In this document: positions 1-11,761 of the stretch, piece by piece
How positions within the stretch are numbered: the stretch's first letter is position 1
How the letters are laid out: each line of letters begins with the position of its first letter
Assembly: GCA_019059635.1 (NCBI GenBank)
Contig: JAGVRJ010000011.1
Location: forward strand, 1,488,001-1,552,000
Direction: 5' to 3'
Length of the DNA: 64,000 nt
Source of the DNA: Proales similis
Lineage: Eukaryota > Rotifera > Eurotatoria > Ploima > Proalidae
The notes under the pieces: model-generated
What the model was told of the DNA's origin: nothing
Databases searched by the model: none
Seen by the model: only the letters and a program-made list of their open reading frames with translations
Translations under genes and position numbers: made by a program

Positions 1-656
1 CCTCGCCAGCCAAAGTTGCTGATCAGTATTCGATTCAGCGGACTGAACAAAAACGTGCCGATGCCACTTCCGCTAACTGCGATGCCAAGCGCCAGTGATC
101 GTCGCTTCTCAAAGTAAAAGCCAACAGATACAATCGCTGGCACGTAGATTAGCCCGAAACCGATTCCTTTTGATGTGTTCAAATATTTTCCGTCTGAATC
201 GACTTGAATGACTCGATACCTACCGACGATCACTCCGATGGTGATGTAAAGCATGAATAGTGAATTGACGAATACGCTGACGAAAAAGCCGAACGCGCCG
301 AGCAGAGTTCCAATAATGGTCGTAGCCCGACATCCGTACTTGTTGGTAAACACGGATGCCAAAGGTCCTTGAGTTGGCGGAGCATCGAGTCAATCGTTGA
401 AAATGGACTGGGCTCTAGTCGAAAGCTTACCACAAGCAAGTGTTATAGCGGGCAGCAGTGAGTGGACAACTGACGCTTGTCCGTGCGAAGAGTCGAAGTG
501 ATTTGTGAAAACAGTCAGATAAGTGCCGAGTGAGTAGGTTAGACCGTCCATGATGACGTGAATGATCACAGAGCTGAATACAACCATCCAACCCCAGCCA
601 CCGTCGGGCGGCGTGTAGTTGATGTCCATGCCCTGCTGATTGATCGCCACTGTCAT
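1..656 (-). CDS. SLC16-family monocarboxylate transporter, N-terminal part (runs off window)
   Basis: Three exons are visible on the minus strand: 431-656, 167..366 region split as 224-367 and 1-166; the rest lies beyond base 1. The start ATG at 654-656 is followed by the hallmark PDGGWGW motif of monocarboxylate transporters, then TM1. The next exons encode a typical TM2-TM5 region, including FEKRRSLALGIAVSGSGIG, which matches the conserved FEKRRALA..GSGIGTF stretch of SLC16 proteins. Introns are about 57-63 nt (donors GTAAGC and GTAGGT). Proteins of this family move lactate, pyruvate or related monocarboxylates, thyroid hormone or aromatic amino acids across the plasma membrane with 12 TM helices; the substrate cannot be called from this fragment. 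An in-frame ATG at 627-629 is an alternative start. Family assignment is secure; the subtype is not. Confidence 0.85.
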
Positions 657-2788
657 TTCAGCGGTTCTAGAATCAGAGAGCAGTGAATTTAAATGAAAAA
701 GCCGTCCGACGCCCGAATTTTCAAAATTAACAGAAGCGACGACAAGCTGCACGCGCACACAAGCCCCGATTGATATGATCCCATGAAACGTGTTCTACAC
801 CAAAATGAACAAAAAACAAAATAAAACTGAATAGAGTAAAAAATAAAGATAAAGAGCGAGATAGGAGTAGTTGATGCGGTGGCGACGGTTCAGGCGTACG
901 ACGGCAAATTAATGTTATTGAGCTTGGCTGCGGTCGAGACGATACTTGCAACTTGAGATTGCTTTGAATACCAGTTTTTACGCGTTTATAGTCGTCAGCA
1001 TGTCAAGATAAGAACCGACAGCAGAGACAATCAAGCCTGGTTGGCATTAGGGCTATCGGCCAAAGCACATAAAGATGAAGCGCTTGCAATAGCGGGCTCG
1101 ATTAAGATGCTCATGCGGAATAGCGAATTATGTCAGCATGCAAATTATGGCGGCCTGTTCAGGCTGCTGAAAGGGCTTGATCATAAAACCAGCAGTAATA
1201 ATTATGGAAGTCAATTGGCCTTCCAAAATAGTCAGCCAGTCACTCAAAATCGCTAATTATACTCAAAGTGCTTAAGAGACTGCTGGATCGTAGAACAACA
1301 ACGAGCCAGGTTTATGGCACTTTTGGCTACAAGTTCAAACAGAGATGAGAAACGTGAGATCGAGATGAATAAGGACGTCCAAGATTGCCGTTATTTTTTG
1401 TTGCCATTTAGCGTTTGGGGATTTTGATGATCTATCACGAGCCATTAAATCGCATCAAGTAGGCAATAAGATTGCGTCACTTGGCCGTCTGGCCTTCAGC
1501 CAGCTGCGTGGTCCAGCCTCGTCTCAGCCTCGCTTAGGCAGTGCTGCTCAAAATAACGCATTACTGCATTCACTGTCATTGAATTGAACAAACAGAAAAC
1601 AAAGGGAGCCAGACTCGGCGGCGGCGGCAGCAGCGTCTACAAGCTATGGCTAAAAAACGTGATGAAAATTGATTATGTTTATTGTAGAAATTTATAAATA
1701 TATATATTGAGAGAGAAAGGAGAGAGGCGCGTGGAAACCAAGTGATACAGGAGGAGAGTAAAAAAAAAAGAAATAAAAAGAAACAGCAACTCTGCAACAA
1801 AGATTATAACTCAGGCGATGTGAACGGTGGATAATAATTGAAAGATTATTGCACATAACTAGCTGTAGCAGCAGGAGAAGAACGGGAACCAAGAATGCAA
1901 TCTGACATAACACACGAACAAGACTAACAAACGAATCAAGACATCGAGGCAATGAGAGAAAGAGAGAAGAGAGAGAGATGAAAGTAGAAGACGGCAAAAA
2001 TGAATGCCATCTCCTGTAAACATCGAACAGTCTACTGAGGACAGAAACAGAAAGACAAGAAAAAGCGATAAAAATGAATCAAGTGAGAAGCAGGAGAACG
2101 AGCGAGATAATTGAATACTGCAGAAAGATGTCTACAAGCAATAGGCGCCAATTAAAAATGAATTAAAATCATAAATAAAGAGTTAAATGGACTAAAACTC
2201 GCTGCTTAGAGAGGCAAGCAGAAAAGATGATTCTAGCCAAGAATTGAATTCTAATCAAAGAAAAGCATAGTCAAAGAGATAAAAAAATGTTTGAACAATT
2301 TAACTGCACCGATTTCATTTTGAATGCCCTAATTTTGCTGTTGGCTGAGGCGAATTATGCAATTTTTCGTGGTTCGCGGAGCGCCATCGGCAGATAGAAA
2401 GTACACAATTATTACGGTTTGTACACACTCTCGATCTTTTCCACGCCGCTTTAAAGCATAATTTGCTGCTCAGCCAGCCTGCTTTAATCGTATTCTCTTG
2501 ACTACTTGGCAAATTGAGAATCTTGGTTCTTGTCGAGGCAGAAAGAGACTAGGTATAGATTGAGGGCTCGATTGCGAAAGGAAGCTGAGGAGATTGGCTG
2601 GCTCGCTGACTGAAATATGAGCATTGGAATGTGAGAGAGGAAACTCATGCGTGTCTGTTGATTGTTGTTGTTGTTGTTTGAGCTGCAATCTCCAAAGAAG
2701 CTCGCCCAGCAGCCTTTTTTGCTTTTACAATCTTTTGTAGTTTTGATTTGATTGCTCGCCGTCATTGTTTAAACTCAAGCGAGCTTGT
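657..2788. other. Intergenic region, no gene recognised
   Basis: This lies upstream of the SLC16 gene and downstream of the DLK-like kinase. I see no supported coding exon. It contains a long purine-rich, GA-repeat stretch on the plus strand (roughly 1690-2110, densest at 1949-1982). It probably holds the SLC16 promoter and 5' UTR and the kinase 3' UTR. Confidence 0.5.
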
Positions 2789-4706
2789 CTATACACTTTG
2801 CCGCCTGGAGATCGTTCTCGTGGCCTTGGTGTTTGGCGTTTGATTTTGGCTCAGCCCGTCAAACGCGTCACAGCCTGCATTTGAAGCAGCGAGTGCGCTC
2901 TCCTTGCTGCTGATTATCTCCGAGCGTCCTGTGGCCGAATCCATGCGGCGATGGCGCCTCTCGCTAGGCCCCGCAGACTTTCTAAATTCTCTATTGAATA
3001 CAGGCGACACTACCGGCTTGTTTTGAATGTTTAGACTGCGCTCTCGCTTCAGCAGCTCCTCTTCGCGCTTGTGCAGCTGAAGCATCATTGTGCAGAGCTC
3101 GTAGTGTAAATTGCTCGCCTTTTCTGAACGCCGTTCGTACTCTTCGCGCAGCCTCACCGCTTCCTCCAGCTCTTCTTTCTTTCTCATGATTATCTGGTCG
3201 GCGTGGATGCAGTAGTGCTCGCAGTCGGAGCTGCCCGTCGATTGGTAATTGTGTTTGCTTATCTCCTCGTGCCAGTGTCGCTGTCTGGACGCATAGTCAT
3301 TGACGTTCTCCAGGAACTCTCTGTCGTACATGATCAATTTCAAATTGGTCAATATCTCGCTGAACGACGGCCGATACTGCGCCAGCCCGTTCAGGCACAA
3401 ACGCAGCAGAGATCGAATCGAGTCGGGCACCAGCGGTGGTATTGGCAGCCTTTTAAAATAAGTCAACTGACGCTCTGGTTTAATAGACAACCAAGAGCTG
3501 AATGGCTTACTTGAGGGTGTTGGAGCCGACGCCGTAAATTATCTTGTTCCTGTCCAGATTCTTGAACGGCATCTCACACATCACCATCTCCCACATGACC
3601 ACGCCGAACGAGTAGACGTCGATCTTTTCGCAGCAGTCCTCGTAACGAATGAGCTCGGGCGCCATCCAAGACACTTTTCAATATTGACCGATTAACAATC
3701 CGACTGCAATGGCCGATTAACTCGGTTTCACTCACCAGTGCCTCTAAATGACATTTTACAGCTTTGAAGCGGAGTGTTTATGCACAGGCCAAAGTCGCCG
3801 ATTTTCAATTGTTCGTTTTGCGAAATCAGGACGCTGAGTGAATTTTTGAGTAAAATTAAAAAACAAAAGTGAAACTTGGCCAAGATTGGGCTTACTTGGG
3901 AGATTTGAGATCTCGGTGAATTATGCGGTTGGTGTGTAAATACTGCATTCCGGAGGCGATGTCTCTCAGCCAGTTGACAAGCCGCATGGGCGGAATGAGA
4001 CAGCCGTTCTGATTTAGGCCGATTGAATCGTTGCTGTGAATGTAGTTGTAAAGCGGACCAAGTTGACAATATTCCATGACCAAGTAGAACTTGAGCTCGG
4101 CTTCATTGTATGAAAATCCGATTAGTTTGACTAAGTTGCTGTGCTCAAGCCTAACGATCTGATCGAAATGGTTGTCTTCTCGGTTCTTTAGCTCTTTGAT
4201 GGCCACATGCTGGTTGTCCAGTTCGGCTTTAAACACGTGTCCCTGGGCACCGGAGCCGATCCAGCCGAGCTTGTTGAACTGACCGTAGGGTATGTGGTAC
4301 TCTTTGGAAAAGAGGCCGTAGCATTTTTCTTCACTGCTGTCCGATGAGGAGAAAAATGTGCCCAACACCGGCTTGAAAACACTCATTAAAACCTTGAAAA
4401 TGTCGCAGCGCATTCTTCCGATTTCATCGTCGCTCTGCAATGTCACATTTTATCAACAGGGCCAGTTATTGCGCACTAAGAAAATCTAAAACTTACATTG
4501 AACTTTTTCAAAACCACTTGGCTCTTTTCGATTTGTTTTTGATCGTACACGTCGCTGTTGTCCAACTGGCCGAGCTGATTTATTTGGTCGAACGAGGGAG
4601 GATCGTCATCGTCGTCTTTATTGAACTCAAGGGGAACATGGTAAGGCGGCAGTCTGTCTGATACTTGGTCAGCGTCAGGCACCGCGTCCTCACGCTCAGC
4701 ATCCAT
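2789..4706 (-). CDS. DLK: Dual leucine-zipper kinase (MAP3K12/13, DLK/LZK) homologue
   Basis: Exons 4497-4706, 3896-4434, 3736-3833, 3511-3673 and 2789-3449 join in frame to about 556 aa. The kinase domain shows the glycine loop GSGAQGHVF, the VAIK lysine, HRDLKSPN, DFG and a WMAPELI box, with DLK-type signatures such as IGSGAQG and KIDVYSFGVVMWE. After the kinase domain a heptad-rich segment with LREEYERRSEKASNL and LHKREEELLKRERSL matches the DLK/LZK leucine zipper. DLK/LZK are MAP3Ks acting on MKK4/7 or p38 pathways; in neurons they drive axon regeneration and injury signalling. The tail is short compared with vertebrate relatives but keeps a DGLS motif near the end (see findings). The start is the first ATG in the open frame (4706). 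The gene is divergent from SMARCE1. A further 3' exon after 2789 cannot be excluded because the stop lies just after a possible GT donor. Confidence 0.9.
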
Positions 4707-5627
4707 TCGCAATTACAAGTATATTCAACTCGACTCCACAGCGTTCAAGTTCTTCAATCTATGCCTTAATCCCGAATAGCATTGAAATGAAAAAGATTTC
4801 GCGATCTGCATGCCAAAAAGACATAAATGTAAATTAGAGTCTGACGCCATTGAGTTGAGCATAACCTGCACCTTTTCATAAATTATGTTCGAGTTTTAAG
4901 ATCCCAGTTTAAATCGCTCGGCGGGCTTGTTTCAATAGAACTTTTGCGCAATTACCTTTAAACTTGCTTCAATTTATTTTGAATGCGATCATTATGAAGA
5001 GCGCATTCCCTTCCCTCACGCCGCAACGACATGAACATGCTCAGAAAACTTCTACAATCTAACTCTTGCGCCTCTGTGTCTCGAAATTTCGTCAAACAAA
5101 CAAATTTCAAAGTGAATTAAAAAGCAAATAAAATTCGTCAATTCGCAACAAGTCGATTAATTTATGAAAAAAAAAATCCTTTTCTATTAATTCATCTATG
5201 GCAATTACCTAACATAGAAGCATAAGCATTTCTCATGGCAACCAAACACTTTTCGTTCGCTGTGTCCTTATCGAGCAGGTCTGGCGAACGATTTGTCCCA
5301 GATTGGCTTCAGACAGCCGCCAATAATTTCCCTTCTTCATTTGACACCTCTTTGAGCGCATTGCATATTGATCTTGTTCAGATTTGAGTCGCTACGGTGG
5401 ACAATTCAATTGGAAGAGACTCGCGAATTTGGCACCGAATGTCTGAGGTACATGCTAATGCACGGTAAATGACCTTCTGCTAGCCAAGTCTGTCTGCTAG
5501 CCGACACGCATACGGCATTAAGACAAATGTGTCGTCGATGCAGAGTGACGTCTAAAATGGCCACATTCAGATGCGAGTGCATATCGGATAGAATCGTCAT
5601 AGATTAATTTAGGCGAAAGGTCTATTG
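4707..5627. promoter_or_regulatory. Divergent intergenic region between DLK-like and SMARCE1 genes
   Basis: About 0.9 kb separate two head-to-head start codons. No coding exon is recognised. The region is AT-rich with short A runs and must contain both promoters and 5' UTRs. No TATA box or other defined element is claimed. Confidence 0.45.
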
Positions 5628-8344
5628 ATGGTCAATATCGACGCATACCATCCCGAACGGTCTGGCATCAACATGTCCGAGTTGGATTACCGTCACATGG
5701 CCGCTGGGTCCAATGGTAAGCCAGCACCTTCCTCATATTGAGCTCTTCTCTAACCCGAATCGCGTCGAGTAGCGCGTCGAGATGCGCCCTATCTCACAAT
5801 ATCTTCAAACTCGCATCCCGCCTTCGTCCCGGCCAAACTCAACAACATTCGAACAGCTGTAAGTGTGCCAATCCAGCTCTGTGCTTGAGCTCAATTTCTA
5901 ATTGATGGCTCAGAACGACATGAAGATGAACAGAGGCGTCAAGCCTCCCGAAAAGCCCATGGTGCCATTCATGCGTTTCAGTCGCAAGGTTTGGGACTCG
6001 GTGAAAGCGTCGCATCCAGAGGCCAAGTCGATGGAAATCGGTCGCATCGTTAATCAGATGTGGCGAGATCTCAGCGAAGTTGAGAAGCAAGAATACATAA
6101 ACGAGTACGAGCGAGCCAAAGCAGATTACTGCGAGCAGCTCAAGCTCTACCACAATTCGCCTCAGTATCAGCACTTTCTGTCCAACACGTTGAACAAGCG
6201 AAAGCAGATGGCGCCCGGCTCTAACGGAGGTGCAGGCATGGCCAGTTTTTCGAGTGCGTCGGCCGCCTCTGCCACTTATGCGATTGAACCTGCCCAGGAG
6301 GAAGGGATCGACGACGCGCCCTCCTTCAAGCAGATGGCTGGGATGCGCTACGCTCGCAACCACCGACTGCTGAGTGACATATTCAACGAGTACGTGGTCA
6401 CCGACTCTCGTTCTCTGGTCACGTCGCAGCGACTCGAGCAGCTCAAGAAACAGGTCACCTCGCTCGAACAGCACCAACAAAGGCTGGAGCAAGAGCTGCA
6501 GCAAATAGACGAAAAAAACGAAAACAAGAAGAATCAATTGATCGAGTCTGGCCGAGCGTTCGCCACACAGCTCGACGAGATGCGCAAGTTCGCCATTACC
6601 GACGAGCAGTCCAAAGGCTTTTTCGACAAGCACTACGAACAGCTGTCCAAGCAGTGGAATGACCAAGTGCAGAAGTACATGAATCGACCCAGCGACGAGA
6701 TGTATCGGGCACTGAAGGATTCGCTCGACAGTTTGGTCAATATGAACAAGGGCTTCATATCGGTCTCGCCTCCCAATCTTGTGAGCGTGGTCGCGCTTCA
6801 GCAAGTGGTCGAGACTCCGCCACCTGCTCCAGCACCGACCCAAACCTCAACAGCCACAGCGGTCGCACCTAATCCACCTAAAGCGGCCACTCCGCAGCCA
6901 GTCGAACGACCTGCTTCTACGTCAAGTATCCACTCGCAGCCTAACCGAACGGAAACGCCCAACGAACAATCGTCCAACCCGGCCGCGATGACTCACAGTG
7001 TCAGTCAAGCGCAAGCGGCTGTCTCTCAACAAAGCTCGCACCGGCCAGCGTTTCTATCCTCCAATCGCAGCCAGCCAACTTCTAATGGTCCGATAAGTGC
7101 CAGTTCAAGCAACCGATCGACGCCAGCCGCTGCCTATCCGACATATCCCAGCTCGCCAAACCCGCAGCAAATGTCCGTGGCCCAGTCTCAATATGCTTCT
7201 CAGCCGCCAGGCCCAGCTCATCAGCCTTTGCCTCAAACTTGCAATACTCCTCCTGTGGCCAGCTCATCTCCAGCCATTCCAACACAACCCGCAATCAGCA
7301 ATCAGGTGCCCCAGCCCAACCAGTTTGGTGCGCCTGGTTCACATCTCGGAGTGCAAATGCAACCACAGCAAAATATGGCCCAAGTCAGCCAGGCGCCAGG
7401 CAATCAGCCACAAATGGCCCAGCAGGCCATGAATATGGGCCAAATGGCAATGATGAATCGAATGAATCAGAATACTGGCGGCAACATGCCTGTGCAACAG
7501 CAGCCGAGCGGACCCCAGCAGCCAAACGCGATGTATCAAAGTAGCCACATGATGCCACAACAAGGCCAGAGCCCAATGAGAATGATGCCGCAACATCAGA
7601 TGCAGTATTACGGCGCTCCCAACCCTCAAGCCGCTCAAGGCATGTACGCAATGGGCCCCGTCCAACAAATGACGCCTTATCGAGACATGAATCAAGCTGG
7701 CATGTGTCAAATGCCCAATCAGTATATGGCAGCTGGTCAGCAGCCGATGATGGCCGGTCCTCAGCAGATGGCTGTGCCAACTGCGCCACAGGGTCAGTTC
7801 GGAATGATGCAGGGAGCACAAATGATGACAATGCAGCAGGCGCCGATGATGAATCAACAGCCTGCAATGATGTATGCGCAGCCCAATCAACAAGGACAGC
7901 CAGTAATGTACCAGCAGCCAATGGGCATGGCAATGATGAGCGGTAAGCCCGCTAGTATGATGATGCAGCAGCAACAACAACAGCAACAACCACAAGCGCA
8001 GCAGATTCAAGGACAAATGCAGCAAGGCCAATACGGAATGGCGTATCCACAAATGGCACCACAGCCGATGATGGCCGGTGGCATGCAAGCCCAACAGATG
8101 CACCAGATGCCAATGCATCAGATGCACATGGCGCAGGCCCACGCGGCTCCCTCCAGTTCTCCGTCGGCTCAGGCAAGTTTGCCCGCAGTGCCTGGCACGC
8201 CCACCAGCGAGAGCAAGTGAGTACCAACTCTTAAAATTAAGATTCGCTCATTTTGCTAATTGCTAATTGCGCTGCAGATCGAAAGGCAAAAAGAAGGCCA
8301 AAGCAAGCCAGTCGGCCAACTCGGCAGATAGCGGGGAAAAGTGA
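5628..8344 (+). CDS. SMARCE1: SWI/SNF (BAF) subunit BAF57/BAP111, HMG-box protein
   Basis: Exons 5628-5715, 5770-5858, 5914-8216 and 8278-8344 join to about 848 aa. An HMG box follows PEKPMVPFMRFSRKVWDSVK (nt about 5950-6160) and carries the BAF57-type EIGRIVNQMWRDL motif. Downstream, RNHRLLSDIFNE, an SRSLVTSQR stretch and a coiled coil (about 6400-6660) match BAF57. The remaining 470 residues are Met/Gln/Pro-rich with a poly-Q run near 7967-7990; a Q-rich tail is also known in fly BAP111. The protein is a DNA-bending core subunit of BAF/PBAF chromatin remodellers. The short last exon adds a lysine-rich end (SKGKKKAKAS). An in-frame stop at 5610-5612 supports the ATG at 5628; the 5' exons are less certain, and acceptor 5782 is an in-frame alternative for exon 2. 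A poly(A) signal AATAAA is at 8589-8594. Confidence 0.9.
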
Positions 8345-9714
8345 TCGAGTCTCCATGGATGGATGCCGTCCTTCGTCAGTTTCTCACTTCATCTCTCTTC
8401 CATTTACGCACCCCCTTCCCCTTTCTCTTGCCTTCTTTGCACACTTTGTGCTAATCTCTTCTACTGCCTTCTTGCCTAATTTGTATTTGTACATTTGATC
8501 TCAATCATTCACAAACATTTTTGCCTCTTCTCTCTTTTTATTTTGCTTCACATGCATTTCAGTCAGCAACGCATCTCTGCTGTACGCAAATAAAGTGGAT
8601 ATTTAAAAACAAAGCAAAAGAAATTGTTTAAAGACGCGCAAACGCGAGAGAATCATCTGGTCTTGCAGCTCAAATGCCTTGCTGGTCAAGTTCGTAAGTG
8701 ATCTGCATCATCACACAAAACGGACACAGTGTTGTTGCTATACAGTCTTCGCATATGCTTCCCTAAAATAGAAGCGAACGAGGTCGTTAGCCGACTGCTG
8801 TCCGATGTTCCTGTTGCTTACCGATATGCGAAAGCCGGTTCGAATCTTGGCTCTAAGCGCAGTCAGGCCCCACGGCACCCAAAGCGGAGCGCAACAGCTC
8901 TCACCCGAACGTTCGAACAACCTTAGAATTTAGACAATCAGTTTACTTCTGCTGCGAGTCTCGACCCGGTTTCTTGCCTGAACAATGAGCACGGACAGCA
9001 AAAGAAGGAGTAGACGCCTTTGCATGAATGGTCTAAATGAGCCCGGCTTGACAAAAATGAGCGACAGGCAGAGAAGCCTACATTTGGATCTTTGCGAACA
9101 GCAGCCACACAGGCCCTCAGTCCATTCGTTTTCAAAATCCCAGACGTCAACGATCGGCTGTCGAGTAGAGCTGAACAGAAAATTTATCCGGTGGATGCGA
9201 AACGCTGAGATTTGTGCTTACACCATAGTTGGCTCAGATGAAATCCTTGGGAGATGGTTGCAGAAGAATAAGCGACAGCGCCTTGGTTGTTTGAGAATAA
9301 TTCGCTCTATTTGACGACTGACTTTATTTGCCACTTTACTGAATTTTGCCACCAAATCTTGAATGCGCTTGTTGAATAAACAAACAAACAAACCAGCCAA
9401 CCAACCAGGCAGCCAATCATCTGTTGTTTTGGAGAACACTTCAAGGGTTTGAATTTTCGCCCAAGTGAACGTAAACGACTCGTGAATTCAATTTAGCCGG
9501 CGAAATCTAATTGACGCTGCTTTCCTCCTCGCTTTCTCATCACTCTGCCCCCCCCCCCCCCACTCATAACTTTCATTTTAATCCTATTGCCTGCCACGTT
9601 TGCTCGCCCAAATTTTTCTAATTAAAGCTGCGTTTCTCTCAATTGAAAACCGTCAACTTTAGAAAGGAAGGATTTTATTTCATCTGTTTAAGTGATTTCG
9701 TTCTTGGAGTCGTT
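8345..9714. other. Convergent intergenic region between SMARCE1 and SPAG6
   Basis: This holds the SMARCE1 3' UTR (pyrimidine-rich, AATAAA at 8589-8594) and the SPAG6 3' UTR (minus-strand AATAAA, plus-strand TTTATT at 9674-9679). A run of 14 C lies at 9548-9561. I see no further gene; open frames around 8985-9314 have no recognisable protein. Confidence 0.5.
9548..9561. repeat. Poly(C) run, 14 nt
   Basis: This is a C14 homopolymer in the intergenic region downstream of SPAG6. It stands out in AT-rich sequence and is a likely spot for length variation or base-call error. Confidence 0.8.
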
Positions 9715-11761
9715 TTAGACTTGAGGCTGGTACTTTTCAATGCGATCGAGCAGCTGGTCTGAGTAGCCCGGCGAGTAGTACCTTTGAGCGAATCGATCAG
9801 TTAGATTGAGCGAGAGGGGAGGCGAATTCGGCCAAACACTCACTTGACAATCTCCTCTGGGTAGCAGTTGTTTATGTTGTTTATGTACTCGGCCAGCGGA
9901 GATCCTTCCTCTACTTTAATCTCCTGAATCTAAATAAACGTTCAAGACGCGAACATTTCTTTCAAGGCCAGAATAGAATGTGCCACCTTTTTGAGACCGC
10001 CGCTGGTCACAAACAGTTTACGAGCCTTGGCGTCATGCGGCAACACTTTGCTGAACTGCGCCACCACGTGCTTTAGGATGTTGGGCGGCGCATCGTGCAG
10101 CAGCGGTTCAAGAGCTGGAAGATAGACGCATTTCTGTAGAATGTTCTTCAACGCTTTCTTGGCCTATGCAGAAAAGAGCTCAAGTGACGTAATCCGACCA
10201 AAGCGGCATTTATGTGCAATTCGGTACCTTTTGCTGGAGGTCTTCACTCGAGTCGTTGCGCAAGTAGCATTCGAGCAGCTTCGGCAAAACGTTTGCAACC
10301 GCAACTGCCTTGGCATGTTCCGGTGTGTGTCGTCCGATTTGACCCAGCGACCATGCAGCAGCTGCTTTCAAATAGTCCTCTTTCTCTTCGGCCAACGTGA
10401 GCGCCAATTGAACCACGCCCTTGATTCAATTTTCACTCTACTGGCCTTGTTATTTTAATCAAGAGGCCAGCTCGCTTACCTTAGAGACTATGACAGCCAT
10501 CGCCAGATTTTCCGTGTGAGCGCCCACATAGCCAAGCATCATGATTCCTGGAAGTCTAATGTTGCCACGGTTCTCGCCGATGTAGTCAACGATGGCGGCC
10601 ACACCTCCGGCGTTCACAAGCAGCTGGGCCAGTTCAGGCGTGTGCTTGGCCACTTCCCGGATCAGAGTGGCGCAGTTCTTCTTTACGTACTCGTCGCTGT
10701 CTTTTAGGCAGGCGAACGAGGCTGGAAATATCTCGGCCTCGACCACCATTTCAGCTAGATCTACTGAATGCTTGGCGATCTGGCTCAGTGCTGAGAACAC
10801 TTGTCGCTGAGGTAAAGCAAATAACTCACTCTACTTTGAGAAGAGACCCAAGTGACCTTTGAATTACCTTGAGTTTAGAATCCGGATTCAGAATCATTTG
10901 GGCCAAATGAGCGATCGCTCCCGCGTCGACTACAGTCTGAGCGAGTTCGGGCGAATGCTTGGCTATATCACTGATCGATGAGGCTGCGATTCGCTTTAGA
11001 GCAATCTCAGGCTCTTGAATGCACAGCACAAGCAGAGGCACTGCACCAGCGTCGACCACTGCTTGTGCCAGCTCTACATTACGATTGCAATTTTAAAAGG
11101 AGTTGATCAATTCAAAAGCTTTTCTCAAACATGGAAGAAGACGCTCACCAGCGTTGTGTCTGGCGATGTAGCCCAAGGCCCAAGCGGCTGCTTCCTTCAC
11201 AGTCGGATCGAACTCTTCAAGGCAGATGACCAATGAATCCAACGCTCCGCAATCAACTACAGATTGAGCCAGTTGTGGCGAATGCTTGGCCACTGCGCGC
11301 AAAACGAACGCCGCTGCTTTCTTGTAAAACCTCTTTGAATCGCCAAAATTAATTTAAAAAAAAAAAATTATTCAACCATTGCTCCAAATTTGTTTGCTTA
11401 TTTTCTTACGTTCTGCTCGGACAGAGAATAGACGAGCTGAGGTAAAATATCGCCTTTGACCACGGCCTCGGCCAAGTTGTCGTTGTAGTTGGCCAATCGA
11501 CCAAGGGCCAGGGCAGCTGTTTGCTGAATGGTCGGCACAACGTCCAGCAGCAGAGGACGAAGCAACGCCATCACACCCGTGTTCTGAAGGGTCTCGACGT
11601 TTTGAGGCCGAGTGGCCAGTTCGGCCACTGTCTGCACGAACGCGGTTCGAGCTTTCTGATATTGTTCGAATACTAGAAGAAGCAACAAAAGGATGAGGAT
11701 CGGCTCTCTCTCTCGCTCGGGAAATCGTCTGGATACCTTGAAGTACTTGACGCTGGCTCAT
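9715..11761 (-). CDS. SPAG6: SPAG6 / PF16, armadillo-repeat protein of the axonemal central pair
   Basis: Nine exons (11737-11761, 11410-11672, 11149-11332, 10868-11073, 10480-10806, 10228-10419, 9987-10163, 9844-9929, 9715-9781) join to 508 aa, the usual SPAG6 length. The N-terminus MSQRQVLQVFEQYQKART is almost identical to the vertebrate protein, and armadillo repeats run nearly throughout (for example ALGRLANYNDNLAEAVV and KHSPELAQTVVDAGA). The C-terminus keeps YSPGYSDQLL. SPAG6 sits on the C1 microtubule of the 9+2 axoneme and is needed for ciliary and sperm motility, so this animal has motile cilia or flagella. All introns are 55-80 nt with GT-AG ends. There is no missing region and no sign of pseudogenisation. 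The gene is divergent from the APP-like gene. Confidence 0.97.

Noticed and set aside
5839-6843. 334-codon open frame antisense to the BAF57 HMG-box exon
   Set aside because: It is a shadow of a strongly biased coding exon on the other strand; its residues show no family resemblance.
7339-8142. 267-codon His/Leu-rich open frame antisense to the BAF57 tail
   Set aside because: It is a direct consequence of the CAN-rich coding strand; low complexity only.
8825-8860. B-box-like GGTTCGAATC (8837-8846), possible tRNA
   Set aside because: The flanking bases do not form a T stem and no A box or acceptor stem was found upstream.
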